A stretch of DNA of 64,000 nucleotides from Rothia aerolata. GTDB taxonomy: Bacteria > Actinomycetota > Actinomycetes > Actinomycetales > Micrococcaceae. Positions 8,039 through 20,380 of this stretch are shown in pieces; position 1 is the stretch's first letter; each line of letters opens with the position of its first letter. The notes under the pieces were generated by a model. The model was not told the origin of the DNA and ran no database searches. It was given only the letters and a program-made list of their open reading frames with translations. Location of the stretch: positions 1-64,000 of the forward strand of contig NZ_BMDC01000001.1 of NCBI RefSeq assembly GCF_014635585.1, written 5' to 3'. Both the position numbers and the translations under genes were made by a program.

Positions 8039-9745
8039 GTGATTGAAGAAATCCACCTGCGCGATTTGGGTATTATTACCGATGCCCGCCTGCCCCTCGA
8101 GCCCGGTTTTTCGGTGCTAACCGGTGAGACCGGTGCGGGTAAAACCATGGTGGTTACCGCCTTGGGCATGCTCCTGGGCGCCCGTAGTGATGCCAGCTCG
8201 GTGCGCAACGGCGCCAAAAATGCCCTGGCAGAGGCGGTGGTGCGCCTGCCGCGCGAGCACCAGGCTATTACCCTAGCCGAGGACGCCGGCGGCTCGGTGG
8301 AAGAAATTGATGAAGACACCTCGGAGCTGCTTTTGGCCCGTACCGTCTCTGCGGCAGGCCGCTCCCGAGCCCATGTGGGAGGCTGTTCCGCCCCCATCGC
8401 CACCCTGTCTGAGATTGGCCAAACCCTGGTGGCGGTTCACGGCCAGTCAGACCAGCTCCGCCTCAAATCGGCGGCAGAACAGCGCCATGCCCTGGATTCC
8501 TATGCGGGGGAGAAGCTCGCCAAGCTGCTGAAAAAGTACCGCGCCACCTACGACAGGTACCGGGAGGCAGCCGCTGAACTTCGAGAGGTGCGGGAGAACA
8601 CCCGGGCCCGCGCCCTGGAGGCGCAGACCCTTGAGGGGGCCCTGGAAGAGATTGATGCGGTGCAGCCGCAGGAGGGGGAGGACGAAGCCCTCAAAGCGGA
8701 GTCGGCAAAACTTGCCAATGTCGAGTCGCTGCGGGCGGCGGCGTCCCTGGCCTCCGCTGCCCTGGCGGGGTCTGAATACGGGGACGCCGACGAGCCCAAC
8801 GTGATGGCGCTCTTGGATACCGCCCGCTCGTCCCTGGCCCAGCAGGCAGATTCTGACGGGGAGCTCAAGGCGCTGGCCGACCGGGTCAATGACGCCCTGA
8901 TTCAGGTGACCGATATAGCCGAAGAAGTCTCAGCCTATGTATCTTCTCTCGATACCGAGGGGCCCGAGCGCCTGGCTGAGGTCGAGGCCCGCAGAGCCCA
9001 GCTGAAAAGCCTGACCCGCAAGTACGGGGCGGATATTGCCGAGGTGCTTGCCTGGGCAGAAGAATCCCGCGCCCGCTTGGAGACTCTGAGCGATGACCCC
9101 GCCCGGGCAGAGGCGCTGGAAACCGAGCTGACCCAGCTGCGCGAGACCCTGGGGGAGCAGGCGGACCAGCTGAAGAAACTGCGGGAAAAAGCGGCGAAAA
9201 AGCTGGCGTCGGCGGTCTCCGAAGAGCTGAGTGCGCTGGCCATGCCCAATGCCTCGCTGGTGGTTGAGGTTGAGGAAACAGAGAAGTTTGGCGCCCACGG
9301 CCGCGATACCGTGACCTTTATGCTCAAGTCCTACCAGCAGGCGGTGCCCCGGCCGTTGGGCAAGGGGGCCTCCGGCGGTGAACTGTCCCGCGTGATGCTG
9401 GCGCTGGAAGTGGTGCTGGCCGAGGTTGACCCGGTACCCACCTTCATCTTCGACGAGGTGGATTCTGGCGTGGGCGGTAAAGCGGCCGTTGAAATTGGCC
9501 GCCGCCTTGCCATGCTCGCCAAACACGTGCAGGTTCTGGTGGTCACCCACCTGCCCCAGGTGGCAGCTTTTGCCGACCAACACATTCTGGTGCTGAAGAA
9601 TGACGACGCCTCGCTGTCAAAGATCGAAGTGCTCGATGAGGAACAGCGAGTGGTGGAGCTAGCCCGTATGCTGGCTGGCCACGACCAGTCTGCCTCTGCC
9701 CAGGAACACGCCCGGGAGTTGCTGAAAAACGCCGGCCAGCTATAG
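8039..9745 (+). CDS. recN: DNA repair protein RecN
   Basis: An SMC-like ATPase of 568 residues for double-strand-break repair. The Walker A motif GETGAGKT is near residues 30-37, the signature [13 protein letters not shown] near 440, and Walker [13 protein letters not shown] near 463-474. Between them, about 160-390, lies an Ala/Glu/Arg-rich coiled coil. GTG start follows a weak purine stretch. It lies between nadK and pyrG in the standard actinobacterial order and shares the upstream SOS box with nadK. Confidence 0.95.
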   Translation: MIEEIHLRDLGIITDARLPLEPGFSVLTGETGAGKTMVVTALGMLLGARSDASSVRNGAKNALAEAVVRLPREHQAITLAEDAGGSVEEIDEDTSELLLARTVSAAGRSRAHVGGCSAPIATLSEIGQTLVAVHGQSDQLRLKSAAEQRHALDSYAGEKLAKLLKKYRATYDRYREAAAELREVRENTRARALEAQTLEGALEEIDAVQPQEGEDEALKAESAKLANVESLRAAASLASAALAGSEYGDADEPNVMALLDTARSSLAQQADSDGELKALADRVNDALIQVTDIAEEVSAYVSSLDTEGPERLAEVEARRAQLKSLTRKYGADIAEVLAWAEESRARLETLSDDPARAEALETELTQLRETLGEQADQLKKLREKAAKKLASAVSEELSALAMPNASLVVEVEETEKFGAHGRDTVTFMLKSYQQAVPRPLGKGASGGELSRVMLALEVVLAEVDPVPTFIFDEVDSGVGGKAAVEIGRRLAMLAKHVQVLVVTHLPQVAAFADQHILVLKNDDASLSKIEVLDEEQRVVELARMLAGHDQSASAQEHARELLKNAGQL

Positions 9746-9855
9746 GGAATTTGAGCTACAACGGAGGAGGCCGGTGTAAAAACTGTGTTTCGTTACCTGC
9801 GTTGAGACAGAGCCGATATTCTGTAGAGCCGCAAGCCGTGATAATCTGGAATTCC

Positions 9856-11523
9856 GTGGTGAATAATAAAAATACTTCAGATCAGGCCAAGGTAACCCGT
9901 CAGATTTTCGTCACTGGCGGTGTTGCATCCTCACTCGGCAAGGGGCTTTCAGCTTCCTCCCTCGGTAGGCTTCTTCGCTCGCGTGGACTCTCTGTGACCA
10001 TGCAGAAGTTAGACCCCTACCTCAACGTTGACCCCGGTACCATGAACCCCTTTCAGCACGGTGAAGTCTTTGTGACCGACGACGGCGCTGAAACCGACCT
10101 CGACATCGGCCACTACGAGCGCTTCCTCGATGAAAATCTAGACCAGTCTTCTAACATGACCACCGGTCAGGTCTACTCGGAGGTCATCGCCAAGGAGCGC
10201 CGCGGCGAGTACCTTGGTGACACCGTGCAGGTGATTCCCCATATCACCGATGAGATTAAGCGCCGCATGCGCCTGCCGGCGGAGCGCGATGACGCTCCCG
10301 ACATCATCATTACCGAAATCGGTGGCACGGTGGGCGATATTGAGTCTCAGCCCTTCTTGGAGGCGGCTCGCCAGGTGCGCCGTGATGTAGGGCGGAACAA
10401 CGTTTTCTTCCTGCATGTTTCTCTGGTGCCCTTCATTGGCCCCTCGGGGGAGCTGAAGACCAAGCCCACTCAGCACTCAGTGGCCGCCCTGCGCGGACTG
10501 GGCATTATTCCCGACGGTCTGATTCTGCGCTGTGAGCGGGACGTTCCCGAGTCTCACAAGAACAAGATTGGCAACGCCTGCGATGTGGACCCTGCGGCGG
10601 TAATTTCCTGCCCCGATGCTCCCAGCATCTATGACATTCCCAAGACCCTCTTCAGCCAGAAGATCGATACCTACATTCTGGACTTCCTGGGTCTGAACTA
10701 CAGTGACGCCGATTTTAGCGAGTGGGATCAGGTACTCGCCGCTGTACACGAGCCCCAGACCGAGGTAAACGTGGCCCTGGTGGGCAAGTATATTGACCTT
10801 CCCGATGCCTACCTGTCGGTCTCCGAAGCGCTACGCGCCGGTGGCTTTGCCAACCAGGCCAAGGTCAACGTGAAGTGGGTTGCCGCTGATGCCTGCGCCA
10901 CGGATGAGGACGCCGCCGCCCACCTGAGCGGGATGGATGCGGTTCTGGTGCCCGGTGGCTTCGGTATTCGAGGCCTGGACGGCAAAATCGGTGCCCTGAA
11001 ATTTGCCCGCGAGAACGAGATTCCTACCCTGGGTATCTGCCTGGGTATGCAGTCCATGGTTCTGGAATTTGCCCGCAACGTTTTGGGCATCAAGGAGGCT
11101 TCCTCGACCGAGTTTGACCCCGAGACCCCGGCACCGCTGATTGCCACCATTGAGGAGCAGAAGCAGTTCGTTGAGGGAGCCGGCGACCTGGGTGGCACCA
11201 TGCGTCTGGGCCTTTACCCCGCCCAGCTGGTGGCAGGTTCCGTAGTGGCAGAAACCTACGGAGAGCTTGAGGTGGCAGAGCGCCACCGTCACCGCTACGA
11301 GGTCAACAACGACTACCGCCAGCAGCTGGAAGAGGCGGGCCTGAAGATTTCGGGCCAGTCACCCGACGGCAATCTGGTGGAGTACGTTGAGCTACCTGCC
11401 AGCGAGCACCCCTACTACGTGGCAACCCAGGCCCACCCCGAGTACCGCTCTCGCCCCACCCGCCCCCACCCGCTTTTTGCCGGTTTGATTAAGGCGGCAC
11501 TGGCAAAGCGCTCGGGCAAGTAA
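9856..11523 (+). CDS. pyrG: CTP synthase
   Basis: Makes CTP from UTP, ATP and glutamine. The N-terminal synthetase domain starts with [20 protein letters not shown] (P-loop). The C-terminal class I glutamine amidotransferase domain shows the nucleophile Cys in LGICLGMQ and the His-Glu pair in [11 protein letters not shown]. The frame is open further upstream, but that extension (from 9751) has no family match. I choose GTG 9856 (or the adjacent GTG 9859), giving about 555 residues, the usual length; a GGA lies five bases upstream. Confidence 0.95.
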   Translation: MVNNKNTSDQAKVTRQIFVTGGVASSLGKGLSASSLGRLLRSRGLSVTMQKLDPYLNVDPGTMNPFQHGEVFVTDDGAETDLDIGHYERFLDENLDQSSNMTTGQVYSEVIAKERRGEYLGDTVQVIPHITDEIKRRMRLPAERDDAPDIIITEIGGTVGDIESQPFLEAARQVRRDVGRNNVFFLHVSLVPFIGPSGELKTKPTQHSVAALRGLGIIPDGLILRCERDVPESHKNKIGNACDVDPAAVISCPDAPSIYDIPKTLFSQKIDTYILDFLGLNYSDADFSEWDQVLAAVHEPQTEVNVALVGKYIDLPDAYLSVSEALRAGGFANQAKVNVKWVAADACATDEDAAAHLSGMDAVLVPGGFGIRGLDGKIGALKFARENEIPTLGICLGMQSMVLEFARNVLGIKEASSTEFDPETPAPLIATIEEQKQFVEGAGDLGGTMRLGLYPAQLVAGSVVAETYGELEVAERHRHRYEVNNDYRQQLEEAGLKISGQSPDGNLVEYVELPASEHPYYVATQAHPEYRSRPTRPHPLFAGLIKAALAKRSGK

Positions 11524-11578
11524 GCTAGAGATTATCACCAACACGCACGCGCGAAAGTATTCGCGCACAACCTAACGC

Positions 11579-11612
11579 AGCGGCGTCCTTACATCAAAAC
11601 CAGGGCGCCGCT
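11579..11612 (+). other. Hairpin between pyrG and the NUDIX gene
   Basis: A 10-bp stem with one G-U pair (AGCGGCGTCC with GGGCGCCGCT) has a 14-base loop and lies 17 bases before the next start. A second, smaller hairpin (GCGCGAA/TTCGCGC) lies at 11549-11566. Neither has a T tail, so they may be weak attenuators or protein sites rather than terminators. Confidence 0.4.
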
Positions 11613-11628
11613 ACAGTCTGGAGGAGAC

Positions 11629-12393
11629 ATGCAGCAGAACCTCAACCCCAGCGTAGGCAATGCTCCGCGGCTGAACGCCCCCGAAATCGCAAAGAGTCAG
11701 CAGACTATTGCTGATATTGCCAACCCTCGCTACGTCACCAGTCGTGAGACCAAGTTCGAGGGCTACGTGTGGGACGTCATTCGCGAGGGGATTGCCCTCG
11801 AAGAGGGAGCTGAGCCCTTTGAACGGGACTTTCTGCTGCACCCCGGTGCGGTGGCGGTAGCCGCCCTGAATGAGCAGAACCAGATTCTGCTCATCAACCA
11901 GTACCGCCACCCGGTGCGGGCCAACCTCTGGGAGGTGCCCGCCGGTCTGCTCGATATTGACGGCGAGCCCCCGCAAGCAGCTGCCGCCCGTGAGCTGGCG
12001 GAGGAAACTTTTATTCAGGCCGAGCAGTGGGATTCGCTCATGGAGTTCTATAACTCGCCCGGAGGCATGGGGGAGGCCTGCCGTATCTTTCTGGCGCGGG
12101 GTATCAGCGAGATTCCCCGCGACCAGCGAGAAGAGCGGGTCCACGAAGAGTCCGAGATCGTGATGCGCTGGGTGGATATTGAGGACGCCGTGCAGGCAGT
12201 TCTCGCCGGCCGTATCCACAACGCCTCCTCAACCAACGCGATTCTTGCCGTGGATGCAGCCATCAAACGCAACTTTGAAACCCTCTTCAGCGCTGACGCA
12301 CCGTTTAGCGCCCACCCGGTTCTGCGCGGTGAGAACTTCCGCGGGGAAATCAGACCGGCAGAGTCCGCCCCAGAGCAGGAAACCCAGCGCTAA
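11629..12393 (+). CDS. NUDIX hydrolase, ADP-ribose pyrophosphatase type
   Basis: A protein of 254 residues. The Nudix box is readable as GE-x7-RELAEET at about 114-129, with EEL/EET glutamates in place; the glycine that usually follows EET is replaced by Phe. Upstream lie the QYRHPVRANLWEVPAGLLD strand and loop typical of ADP-ribose pyrophosphatases. An extra C-terminal tail of about 40 residues is poorly conserved. ATG follows an excellent GGAGGAG site. The same gene stands between pyrG and xerD in M. tuberculosis (Rv1700). Probably hydrolyses ADP-ribose to AMP and ribose-5-phosphate. Confidence 0.87.
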   Translation: MQQNLNPSVGNAPRLNAPEIAKSQQTIADIANPRYVTSRETKFEGYVWDVIREGIALEEGAEPFERDFLLHPGAVAVAALNEQNQILLINQYRHPVRANLWEVPAGLLDIDGEPPQAAAARELAEETFIQAEQWDSLMEFYNSPGGMGEACRIFLARGISEIPRDQREERVHEESEIVMRWVDIEDAVQAVLAGRIHNASSTNAILAVDAAIKRNFETLFSADAPFSAHPVLRGENFRGEIRPAESAPEQETQR

Positions 12394-12395
12394 AC

Positions 12396-13358
12396 GTGGA
12401 GGGCCAGGCTACAGAGCTTCAGCTGGCGGTTGAGAAATACCTGAACTTTCTGACCATCGAGCGGGGCCTCTCCCGCAACACCGTGGATTCCTACGCCCGG
12501 GATCTGGGCAAGTACTGCACCTATCTGCAAGAGGTAGGGGTCATTGCCCCCGCCGTCATTACCAAAAAACAGGTCAGAGATTTTGCCACCCACCTGGCAG
12601 AGGTACCGGGCAAAGGAGGCAAACCGCTCAGCGCTCGCAGCGTGGCGCGAATTGTGGTGGCGGTCAGGGGTTTTCACAAGTTCCTCCTGCTGGAAAAAAT
12701 CACCGAGACCGACCCCGCCGCCGCGGTTAACCCTCCCACCATCGGAACCCGTCTGCCCAAAGCTGTTCCGGTGGAATCGGTGACCAAACTGGTGGAAAGC
12801 CCTGATATCTCCACCCCTACGGGTCTGCGCGACCGCGCCATTCTGGAGTTTCTCTACTCCACCGGCGCCCGAATTTCTGAGGTCATCAACGTTGATCTTG
12901 ACGATCTCTCCCTGCCCGAGACCGCCGCGGGCTCCGGCGGAAACCGCAGCGGCGCCGTCCGCCTCTTCGGCAAGGGCAATAAAGAGCGGATCGTGCCGGT
13001 GGGCTCTTTTGCCCTGGAAGCAATCGAGAACTATAGGGTGCGGGCAAGACCCGGTTTAGCCGCCCACGGTAAGGGAAGCGCAGCGCTCTTTCTCAATGCC
13101 CGCGGGGGCAGGCTGACCCGGCAGGGGGCCTGGCTGATTCTCAAAAAGGCAGCTGAAAGGGCTCAACTGACAGAGGAAATTTCCCCCCACACCCTGCGCC
13201 ATTCCTACGCCACCCACCTGCTCGCAGGTGGCGCAGATATCCGAGTGGTGCAGGAGCTTTTGGGTCATTCCTCGGTAACAACCACCCAGATTTATACCAA
13301 GGTCACCGCAGAGACCCTGCGGGAGGTCTTTGCGTCCAGCCACCCGCGAGCACGATAG
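12396..13358 (+). CDS. xerD: Tyrosine recombinase XerD
   Basis: A 320-residue site-specific recombinase that resolves chromosome dimers at dif together with XerC. The N-terminal SAM-like domain covers about 8-100. The full catalytic set is present: Arg in TGARISEV, Lys in GKGNKERIVP, His-x2-Arg in SPHTLRHSYATH, His in LLGHSSV, and nucleophile Tyr in TTQIYTKV. GTG starts two bases after the NUDIX stop, so the two are coupled. Placement at the end of the recN-pyrG block matches M. tuberculosis xerD. Confidence 0.95.
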   Translation: MEGQATELQLAVEKYLNFLTIERGLSRNTVDSYARDLGKYCTYLQEVGVIAPAVITKKQVRDFATHLAEVPGKGGKPLSARSVARIVVAVRGFHKFLLLEKITETDPAAAVNPPTIGTRLPKAVPVESVTKLVESPDISTPTGLRDRAILEFLYSTGARISEVINVDLDDLSLPETAAGSGGNRSGAVRLFGKGNKERIVPVGSFALEAIENYRVRARPGLAAHGKGSAALFLNARGGRLTRQGAWLILKKAAERAQLTEEISPHTLRHSYATHLLAGGADIRVVQELLGHSSVTTTQIYTKVTAETLREVFASSHPRAR

Positions 13359-13364
13359 ACCTAG

Positions 13365-15432
13365 CTAGTTCTTCTTAGCCTGGCCTGGAGGCAGGGTTGA
13401 CTTCTTGGTGAAGTCATTGCCCTGACCGTTGTTTCCCTTGCCCCGCTCATTGTTCTTGGCGTGGGCAGGAGGAACGGTGGAACCGCCGTCCTGCTCATCC
13501 GGCTGCTCGTCGGGTGACTCAACGCGCAGGTTGAAGCCCATGAGCTTGGGGTCGTGGTCGGAGGAGCGGTAGGGAGTCTGCGAATACAGGTTGGTGACGT
13601 TGTTGTTATAGCGACTGTATTCCAGGCCCACCGACTCAAAAGCGTTGATATTCCATACGTCTGCCCCGGTGGTGTTATCCAGGAATTCGGGGCTCACCAG
13701 CACGTGGTCCAGAGAGCCAACCCGGCCACCAAACAGGTAGGTGTTGCCGGCATCGTAGTAGTCTCCAATGTTGGTGAAGCTGGCACCGTAGAGAACCTGC
13801 ATGGGATCTTCGCGGGTGTAAGAATTGAAGTCACCCAGCAGCACCACGTTCTCGGTCTGGTGGGCCTGGGCCTGCTGGCTGGCGAAGTTGGTGAGAGCTT
13901 CAGCCTGGGCAACGCGAGAGGCGTTAGAGGCTCCCTGGCCATCGCCGGAATCCTGGTTACCCTCGCCGCTACCGGAACCCTTGGACTTGAAGTGGTTGAC
14001 AATGGCTACAAAGCTTTCATCGTCTTCATCGGCATCGGCCAGGGTGAAGGCCTGCGCCAGAGGCAAACGAGCGTTGGAGAAAGCATCGCTTCCGCTATAG
14101 ATGGTTGATTCGCCCAGGGGCTTGACCTGATTGGGCTGGTAGATAAAGGCGGTACGAATTACATCCTCTGACTCGGGCAGGGCCTCGGGTGACTGCACGG
14201 CCTGCCACTTGGTGTAGCCAGCGGCAGCGTTGAGCCCATCGACCAGGTGGTTCAGAGCCTCATCGCGGTCTTTACCGAAAGCCGCTGAATTTTCAATCTC
14301 TTCCAGGGAGATCACCGAGGCGTTCAGGGTGTTGATTGCCTCCACGATCTTAGCCTGCTGGCGTTGCAGGTTTTCCTGGTTGGCCGCACCGCGGGCGTCA
14401 CAGCCGCCACTGACCGAAATGGGGTTCTTCTCGCGGTCGGTGTAGAAGCGGCAGCCCGCTAGGGTATCGCCGGTGGTGGAGAAATAGTTGAGCACGTTGA
14501 AGCTGGCGATGCTTACCTTCACCGCCCACCTCTTCGGGAGCTGCTTCTCGAGTGGCAGTCCAGTGGGCCGGGGCTAGCTCGGCTTCGTTGTCACCGGTGA
14601 TAGGCTCGGTGGGCTGAAGCCGCCAGAGATCCCGGCTATAGGTGGCCACCACGGGCTCATCAAAGCTCACGGAAGCGCCCACACGGGCGGGGTTATTTCC
14701 CGAGAGATAGGGCAGGGGAATGTCGGAGCCGCCGCGCGTATAGTCGCTGGTGGCGCCGTCGTCCAGGGCAAAGAAGCGTTCGGCGTTGACCGCCTCGTAG
14801 GCAACCGCTTCTTCACCGGGCGCGACGACGTCGGTGGCGGTGCGCAGGGGCTCGGTGCCGTTGACCAGGCCAATCTCACCGTAGCGGTTGGTGTTGTAGT
14901 TATCGGTGATGGTGATGTCGCCGGTGGGCTGCACCAGCATTCCCTCAATAGCCTCGCGGTCAATCTCGTTTTCGGGGAAGGTGCCGGTGATCGGCTGAAC
15001 CGGGGCGAAGTCTTCGCTGAGCTGGGTGAGGTTGCCAGAAGTCACCGTAATCTGGGTCTGCTCATAGTATTCGGAGACCTTACCGGTCACCTCAACATAG
15101 TCACCCTTTTCTACCTGAGAGACGGTCTGGGGTGAGTAGACGAAAATGCCGTCTGAAGCGCCGGGAGTTGCATCTTCTGCGCCGCCGCTGCCCGCGGTCT
15201 GGATGTAGTAGCCGTTGAGACCGCCGGTGGAATAGACGGCGGTGACCACGCCGCGGGTGGTTACGGTTTGGTTGGAGAGGGGAGTGGTTTGGCCGTTGCC
15301 CTGAATCTCTGCGATAGAGACGGTATCGGCGGCGAGCGCGGGAGTCGCTGCCAGCGGGACGGCGCCCAGCCCGGCTGCCAGCGCGAGTGAGCAACCCGCG
15401 GAGACGGTGCGCAGGGAGAGTCGTGAGAACAT
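13365..15432 (-). pseudogene. Secreted ExeM/NucH-type nuclease, frameshifted
   Basis: Two overlapping reading frames make up one extracellular nuclease of about 690 residues. The 5' part (14398-15432) has a signal peptide (about 1-35, ending TPALAAD) and the OB-like N-terminal region of the ExeM family, up to AAPEEVGG. The 3' part (13365-14522) resumes in another frame at VSIASFNVLNYF and holds the endonuclease/exonuclease/phosphatase domain: SLEEIEN, NHFKSKGSG, LLGDFNSY and SSDHDP. The break lies near 14515-14528. The C-terminus has two related PPAHAKN / PPGQAKK motifs and no sortase signal. AAGGA precedes the ATG. Either the gene is broken, or one base is wrong in the assembly. Confidence 0.85.
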
Positions 15433-15553
15433 GGTGATCCTTTATCCAGTGTGTATGGGTGTTGTGGATAACAACCCCTCTAACATAAAGGATTTATCTC
15501 TCACCTGGGTAAACTCAGCGTAAATATTATGGGCGGCTGAGGGTTTTGTTACC

Positions 15554-16420
15554 TCAGGCCTTATTGGTTGAGGAATCCTGCCAGAGTTCTTCTGCCAGGC
15601 GGGCAATGTGGATGGTGAGGTAGGTCTGTTCGTCGGCAGAGAGCTCAACTCCCAGGTGCATTTCCAGAAGCGTCTTTACCTTGAGCGCGCAGGAGTCGGC
15701 TTTGGGGTAGGAGTCTTTCACGGCTTTTTGCACGGCAGGTACAGCGGGCCTGCCGGTCAGTGCCTGCACGGATTCCACCCGTACAAAGAGGTAGCGCAGG
15801 TGGGTGACAAAGCGGGCCACCGAGACATGGGACTGGTCGATGGGGTTCCCGTAGGCAAAAGCAATCACGGTAAAGATCTGGGCAAAGAGCTCGGTCATCT
15901 TATATGCCTTGGCTAAATCAGCCTCAGAAAACATGGTGTTGACCAGGTGCATGGCAAAGGCGGTTGCTTCGCCGTCGGGTAACTCTACCCCCAGCTGCTC
16001 TTTCACCCGCTTGAGCGCATAGCGGCCAAAAGCTACTTCGCGGGGGTAAAGGTGCTCCACCTCAAAGGCCAGGGGGAAATCCATCTCGACTCCCTCCCGA
16101 GCCCGTTGCAGGGCATAGTTGAGGTGGTCAGACATGGGCAAAACCAGGCTGTGACTCATACTGAAACCCAGCTGCCCGCGAGCATAGTCCTCTAGTTCGG
16201 TGGCCAGGGCCAAGACCTCAGAGGGAATCTCAGCGAGCAGGGCTTGAGAGTAATCATCGGCTGTCTGCTCGGGCACAAAGGTTTGCTCAATTTTATCGGT
16301 ATCGAGTTCCTGACCTTTCTTCTTGTTGAAGGCCAGCCCGCGCCCGATTACCACAGATTGCTCACCGGCTGCATTGACAGCCAGCACAACATTGTTGTTA
16401 TAGATATGGGCAATCTTCAC
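15554..16420 (-). CDS. licT: BglG/LicT-family transcription antiterminator
   Basis: A protein of 288 residues in the family's standard order: an RNA-binding CAT domain (about 1-58, beginning KIAHIYNNNVVL), PRD1 (about 70-168) and PRD2 (about 175-285). Conserved phosphorylatable histidines are visible in SDHLNYAL and FAMHLVNTM (PRD1) and in VTHLRYLF and TIHIARL (PRD2). It would be phosphorylated by the PTS and, when active, bind the RNA antiterminator ahead of bglF (20151-20220). Start is GTG at 16420. It lies last in the group bglF-bglA-licT. It is intact although the two genes it should control are both frameshifted. Confidence 0.9.
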   Translation of the reverse strand: MKIAHIYNNNVVLAVNAAGEQSVVIGRGLAFNKKKGQELDTDKIEQTFVPEQTADDYSQALLAEIPSEVLALATELEDYARGQLGFSMSHSLVLPMSDHLNYALQRAREGVEMDFPLAFEVEHLYPREVAFGRYALKRVKEQLGVELPDGEATAFAMHLVNTMFSEADLAKAYKMTELFAQIFTVIAFAYGNPIDQSHVSVARFVTHLRYLFVRVESVQALTGRPAVPAVQKAVKDSYPKADSCALKVKTLLEMHLGVELSADEQTYLTIHIARLAEELWQDSSTNKA

Positions 16421-16477
16421 GGCTTAGACCTCCGAAGGGTTGGGCTTTCAAGCCTAGTTTATCTGGTGAACACAGCA

Positions 16478-16523
16478 GACGCGCGGGCCGCTCCTGCGCC
16501 TGAGAAAGCGGGGCCCGCGCGTC
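16478..16523 (-). other. Strong hairpin between bglA and licT
   Basis: A 12-bp perfect stem (GACGCGCGGGCC with GGCCCGCGCGTC) encloses a 22-base loop. No T run follows on either strand. It may lower read-through from bglA into licT or protect the 3' end of the bgl message. Confidence 0.55.
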
Positions 16524-16536
16524 ATTCATAGACAAA

Positions 16537-17978
<1,442 letters not shown>

Positions 17979-17993
17979 TCTAGATTTCCTTTC

Positions 17994-19947
17994 TTAGCGT
18001 TCTACAACAACTGCCAGTTCACCGGCGGTGAGCTGCTTGCCAACCTGCGGTTCGATGGTGGAGAAGTTGCCGGAGTTGGTGATGATGGTGATGACAGTGT
18101 CTTGGTAGCCCGCCTCTGCTACTGCCTGGCGGTCGAAGGTAACCAGAGGCTGGCCCGCTTCTACGGTATCGCCCTTCTTCACGTGCATGGTGAAGCCCTC
18201 GCCCTTCATCTGTACGGTATTAACGCCCACATGAACGAGCACCTCAACGCCGGTTTCTGAACGAATACCGTAGGCGTGGCCCGAGTCGAGGGCGGTGAGA
18301 ACCTTGCCCGAGATAGGAGCGTACACATTGCCGCTGGTGGGCTTAATGCCGATGCCCTGGCCCATAGCTCCCGATGAGAAGACGGGGTCATCAACATCTG
18401 CCAGCGCAATTGATTCGCCGTCTGCCGAGGCAACCAGGTCGGTGGTGTGGCTACCCTCAGCGGGCAGGGTAACAATGGCGTTAGCGGGAACCACCTTGGT
18501 ATTGGCCTCGCGGGTCTCGATGATTGAGGCTTCAGGTTCGAGGTCAGGGCCAGCTGTCACGCTTTCAGCCCGGTGAGCCGTCTGCTTCGGTACTCCGAAG
18601 AGCAGGGTTACCACGAAAGAGAGAACGATTGCGGCGGCTACACCGATAATCTGCATCAAGAAGTTTCCGACTCCGAGAAAAGCGGGAAGGGTGAGGATTG
18701 AGGCGAAAATATTAGCTGTAGAACCCGAGCCGCCAGAGGCAGCGAGTGCTCCACCAATACCACCTTGCAGTGATAGCGATGAAGAAGGGCCTCTTCAGAG
18801 GAAGATTCACACCGTAGACGATAGGCTCAGTTACGCCGGAGAAGAAACCGGAGATAGAGGTAGGCAGAGCCATCTGACGCAGGTTTTTATCTTGGGTGCG
18901 CAGGGCAATCGCAAGGGCTGCTGCACACTGGGCAAGAACAGCAGAGGGGAGAGCACCGAAGAGCAGAGAGTGGCCGTTAATCGCAATTTCGTTAATCATG
19001 ATGGGCGAGATACCCCAGTGCAGACCAAACATCACAAAGACCTGCCAGAACATACCCATAATGAAGCCGCCCAACCAGGGTGCAGGCCCCCAAATCCAGG
19101 TGAGTCCATCTGCAACGAGGTTGGTTGCTAGCGAGATAACCGGGCCGATGGCCAAAAGGGTCAGTAACGAAACAACGATGATAACGATGAAGGGCACTGT
19201 AAAGTTACGCATCCAAGAAGGGATAACCTTCATGAGCTTCGGTTCGATGAGGCTCTGAACCCAGATGGCCACAATAATGGGGAAGACCGAGTAGGTGTAA
19301 GAAGCCATCACTACCGGAATGCCGAAAAGCGAGACCGGCTCGCCCGCTTCGTAGAGTCCGTAGATAGCGGGGTAGACTAGAAAAGCGGCAATAGCAATTG
19401 AAGTTCCGAGATTGACCTTGAAATACTTAGCTCCTGAAACCGCCAGAGCAATGGGGAAGAAGTAAATAAAGGCATCTCCGAGAGCGCTGAGAATCAGGTA
19501 GGTCTGTGACTCTGAATCTAGCAGGGGAAAGCCCACGGTAAAGAGGGCTAGGAATGCCTTGATAAGACCTGCTGCCGCGATGGTCCAAATAATGAGGGAG
19601 AAGATTGCCGAAATCATCGAGATGAATCGGTTGAAAGGATTCTTGGGCTTCTGGCTGTCGCTTTCAGAACCGGCGTCGGACTTACCCAGATTTGAATTGG
19701 TGGTGATCGCATCATAGGCGGTTACCACGTTATCGCCAATGACAACCTGGTACTGGCCTCCTGCCTGAATCACGGTGACAACACCGGGCAGGGCTAAAAT
19801 CTGGTCTTTATTGGCCTTGGAATTGTCATTGAGCGTGAACCGCAAACGGGTTGCACAGTGCGCCAGCGAGCGAACATTGTTTTCGCCGCCAACGAGATCG
19901 AGCACATCGAGCCCGGTCTGAGCGTAGTCAACTTTGGTAGAAGCCAC
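17994..19947 (-). pseudogene. bglF: Beta-glucoside PTS permease EIIBCA, frameshifted
   Basis: The phosphotransferase permease for beta-glucosides, in order EIIB (about 1-90, phospho-Cys in AHCATRLRF), EIIC (about 100-460, ten hydrophobic helices, with PIVYGVNLPLKRPF) and EIIA (about 490-645, phospho-His in VEVLVHVGVNT). The frame breaks near 18764: dropping one T from the CACCTTGCAG stretch restores GGIGGALAASGGSGSTANIF and joins both halves. GTG at 19947 has an AAGGAG site 6 bases upstream. bglA follows after 15 bases. If the frameshift is real, EIIA and the last EIIC part are lost and beta-glucoside uptake would fail. Confidence 0.88.
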
Positions 19948-20111
19948 GGCATTCTCCTTGGAATACTCGGCAATCCCGGGCCGAAACTCAACCAGCCTCT
20001 GCTACAAGAGCCGCCTGAGCGACGTCCTACACAAAGCTGATTAATCCGGTGCCGGGGTCTTTTTCATTGCCGAAAGCTCCTACCCGTAAGAGGGTAAAAG
20101 CCCCAAGGAAA

Positions 20112-20158
20112 CAAAAAAGACCCAAGCTCCACATGCAAAGCATGAAGTGCTTAGGTCT
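20112..20158 (-). terminator. Conditional terminator in the bgl leader
   Basis: Read on the minus strand, AGACCTAAGC pairs with GCTTGGGTCT (one G-U), the loop holds a second small palindrome (CATGCAAAGCATG), and a run of T follows. Its left arm overlaps the right half of the antiterminator RNA (20151-20165), as in LicT/BglG-controlled leaders: when the antiterminator forms, the terminator cannot. Confidence 0.8.
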
Positions 20159-20220
20159 TGCCTCCAGTACAGTTGCTCCTTGCCTCTGCGCAAAGATAGC
20201 AACCGCCTAAGTAACAACCC
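20151..20220 (-). promoter_or_regulatory. Ribonucleic antiterminator (RAT) for LicT, unusually long
   Basis: The minus strand carries GGGTTGTTACT (20220-20210) and GGAGGCAAGACCTAA (20165-20151). These are near matches to the two halves of the LicT/BglG target (GGATTGTTACTG and CAGGCAAAACCTAA). In known RATs the halves are separated by only a few bases. Here about 44 bases intervene, and they fold into their own hairpin (20172-20203, 12 paired bases with a 2-base bulge). The leader continues to the bglF start at 19947. The gap 19948-20380 otherwise holds no gene. Confidence 0.7.
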
Positions 20221-20380
20221 TAGGATTGCCAGTTATCTAAACTTTCTGTGCACCAGCTTACATACAATCGATGGCCCTGTCTAATCCAGGCTGACCGGCC
20301 ACGAAAATTATCGCCAACCAGGGTTTTGCCCTGCGGAGAACCATTGTCGCATCTTCTTGGTCTCTCGGTAGAGTAAAAGT

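Noticed and set aside
9751-9855. Longer N-terminus for CTP synthase from the upstream TTG
   Set aside because: The extra 35 residues have no family match and contain three Cys-like codons unlike CTP synthase; GTG 9856/9859 gives the normal length.
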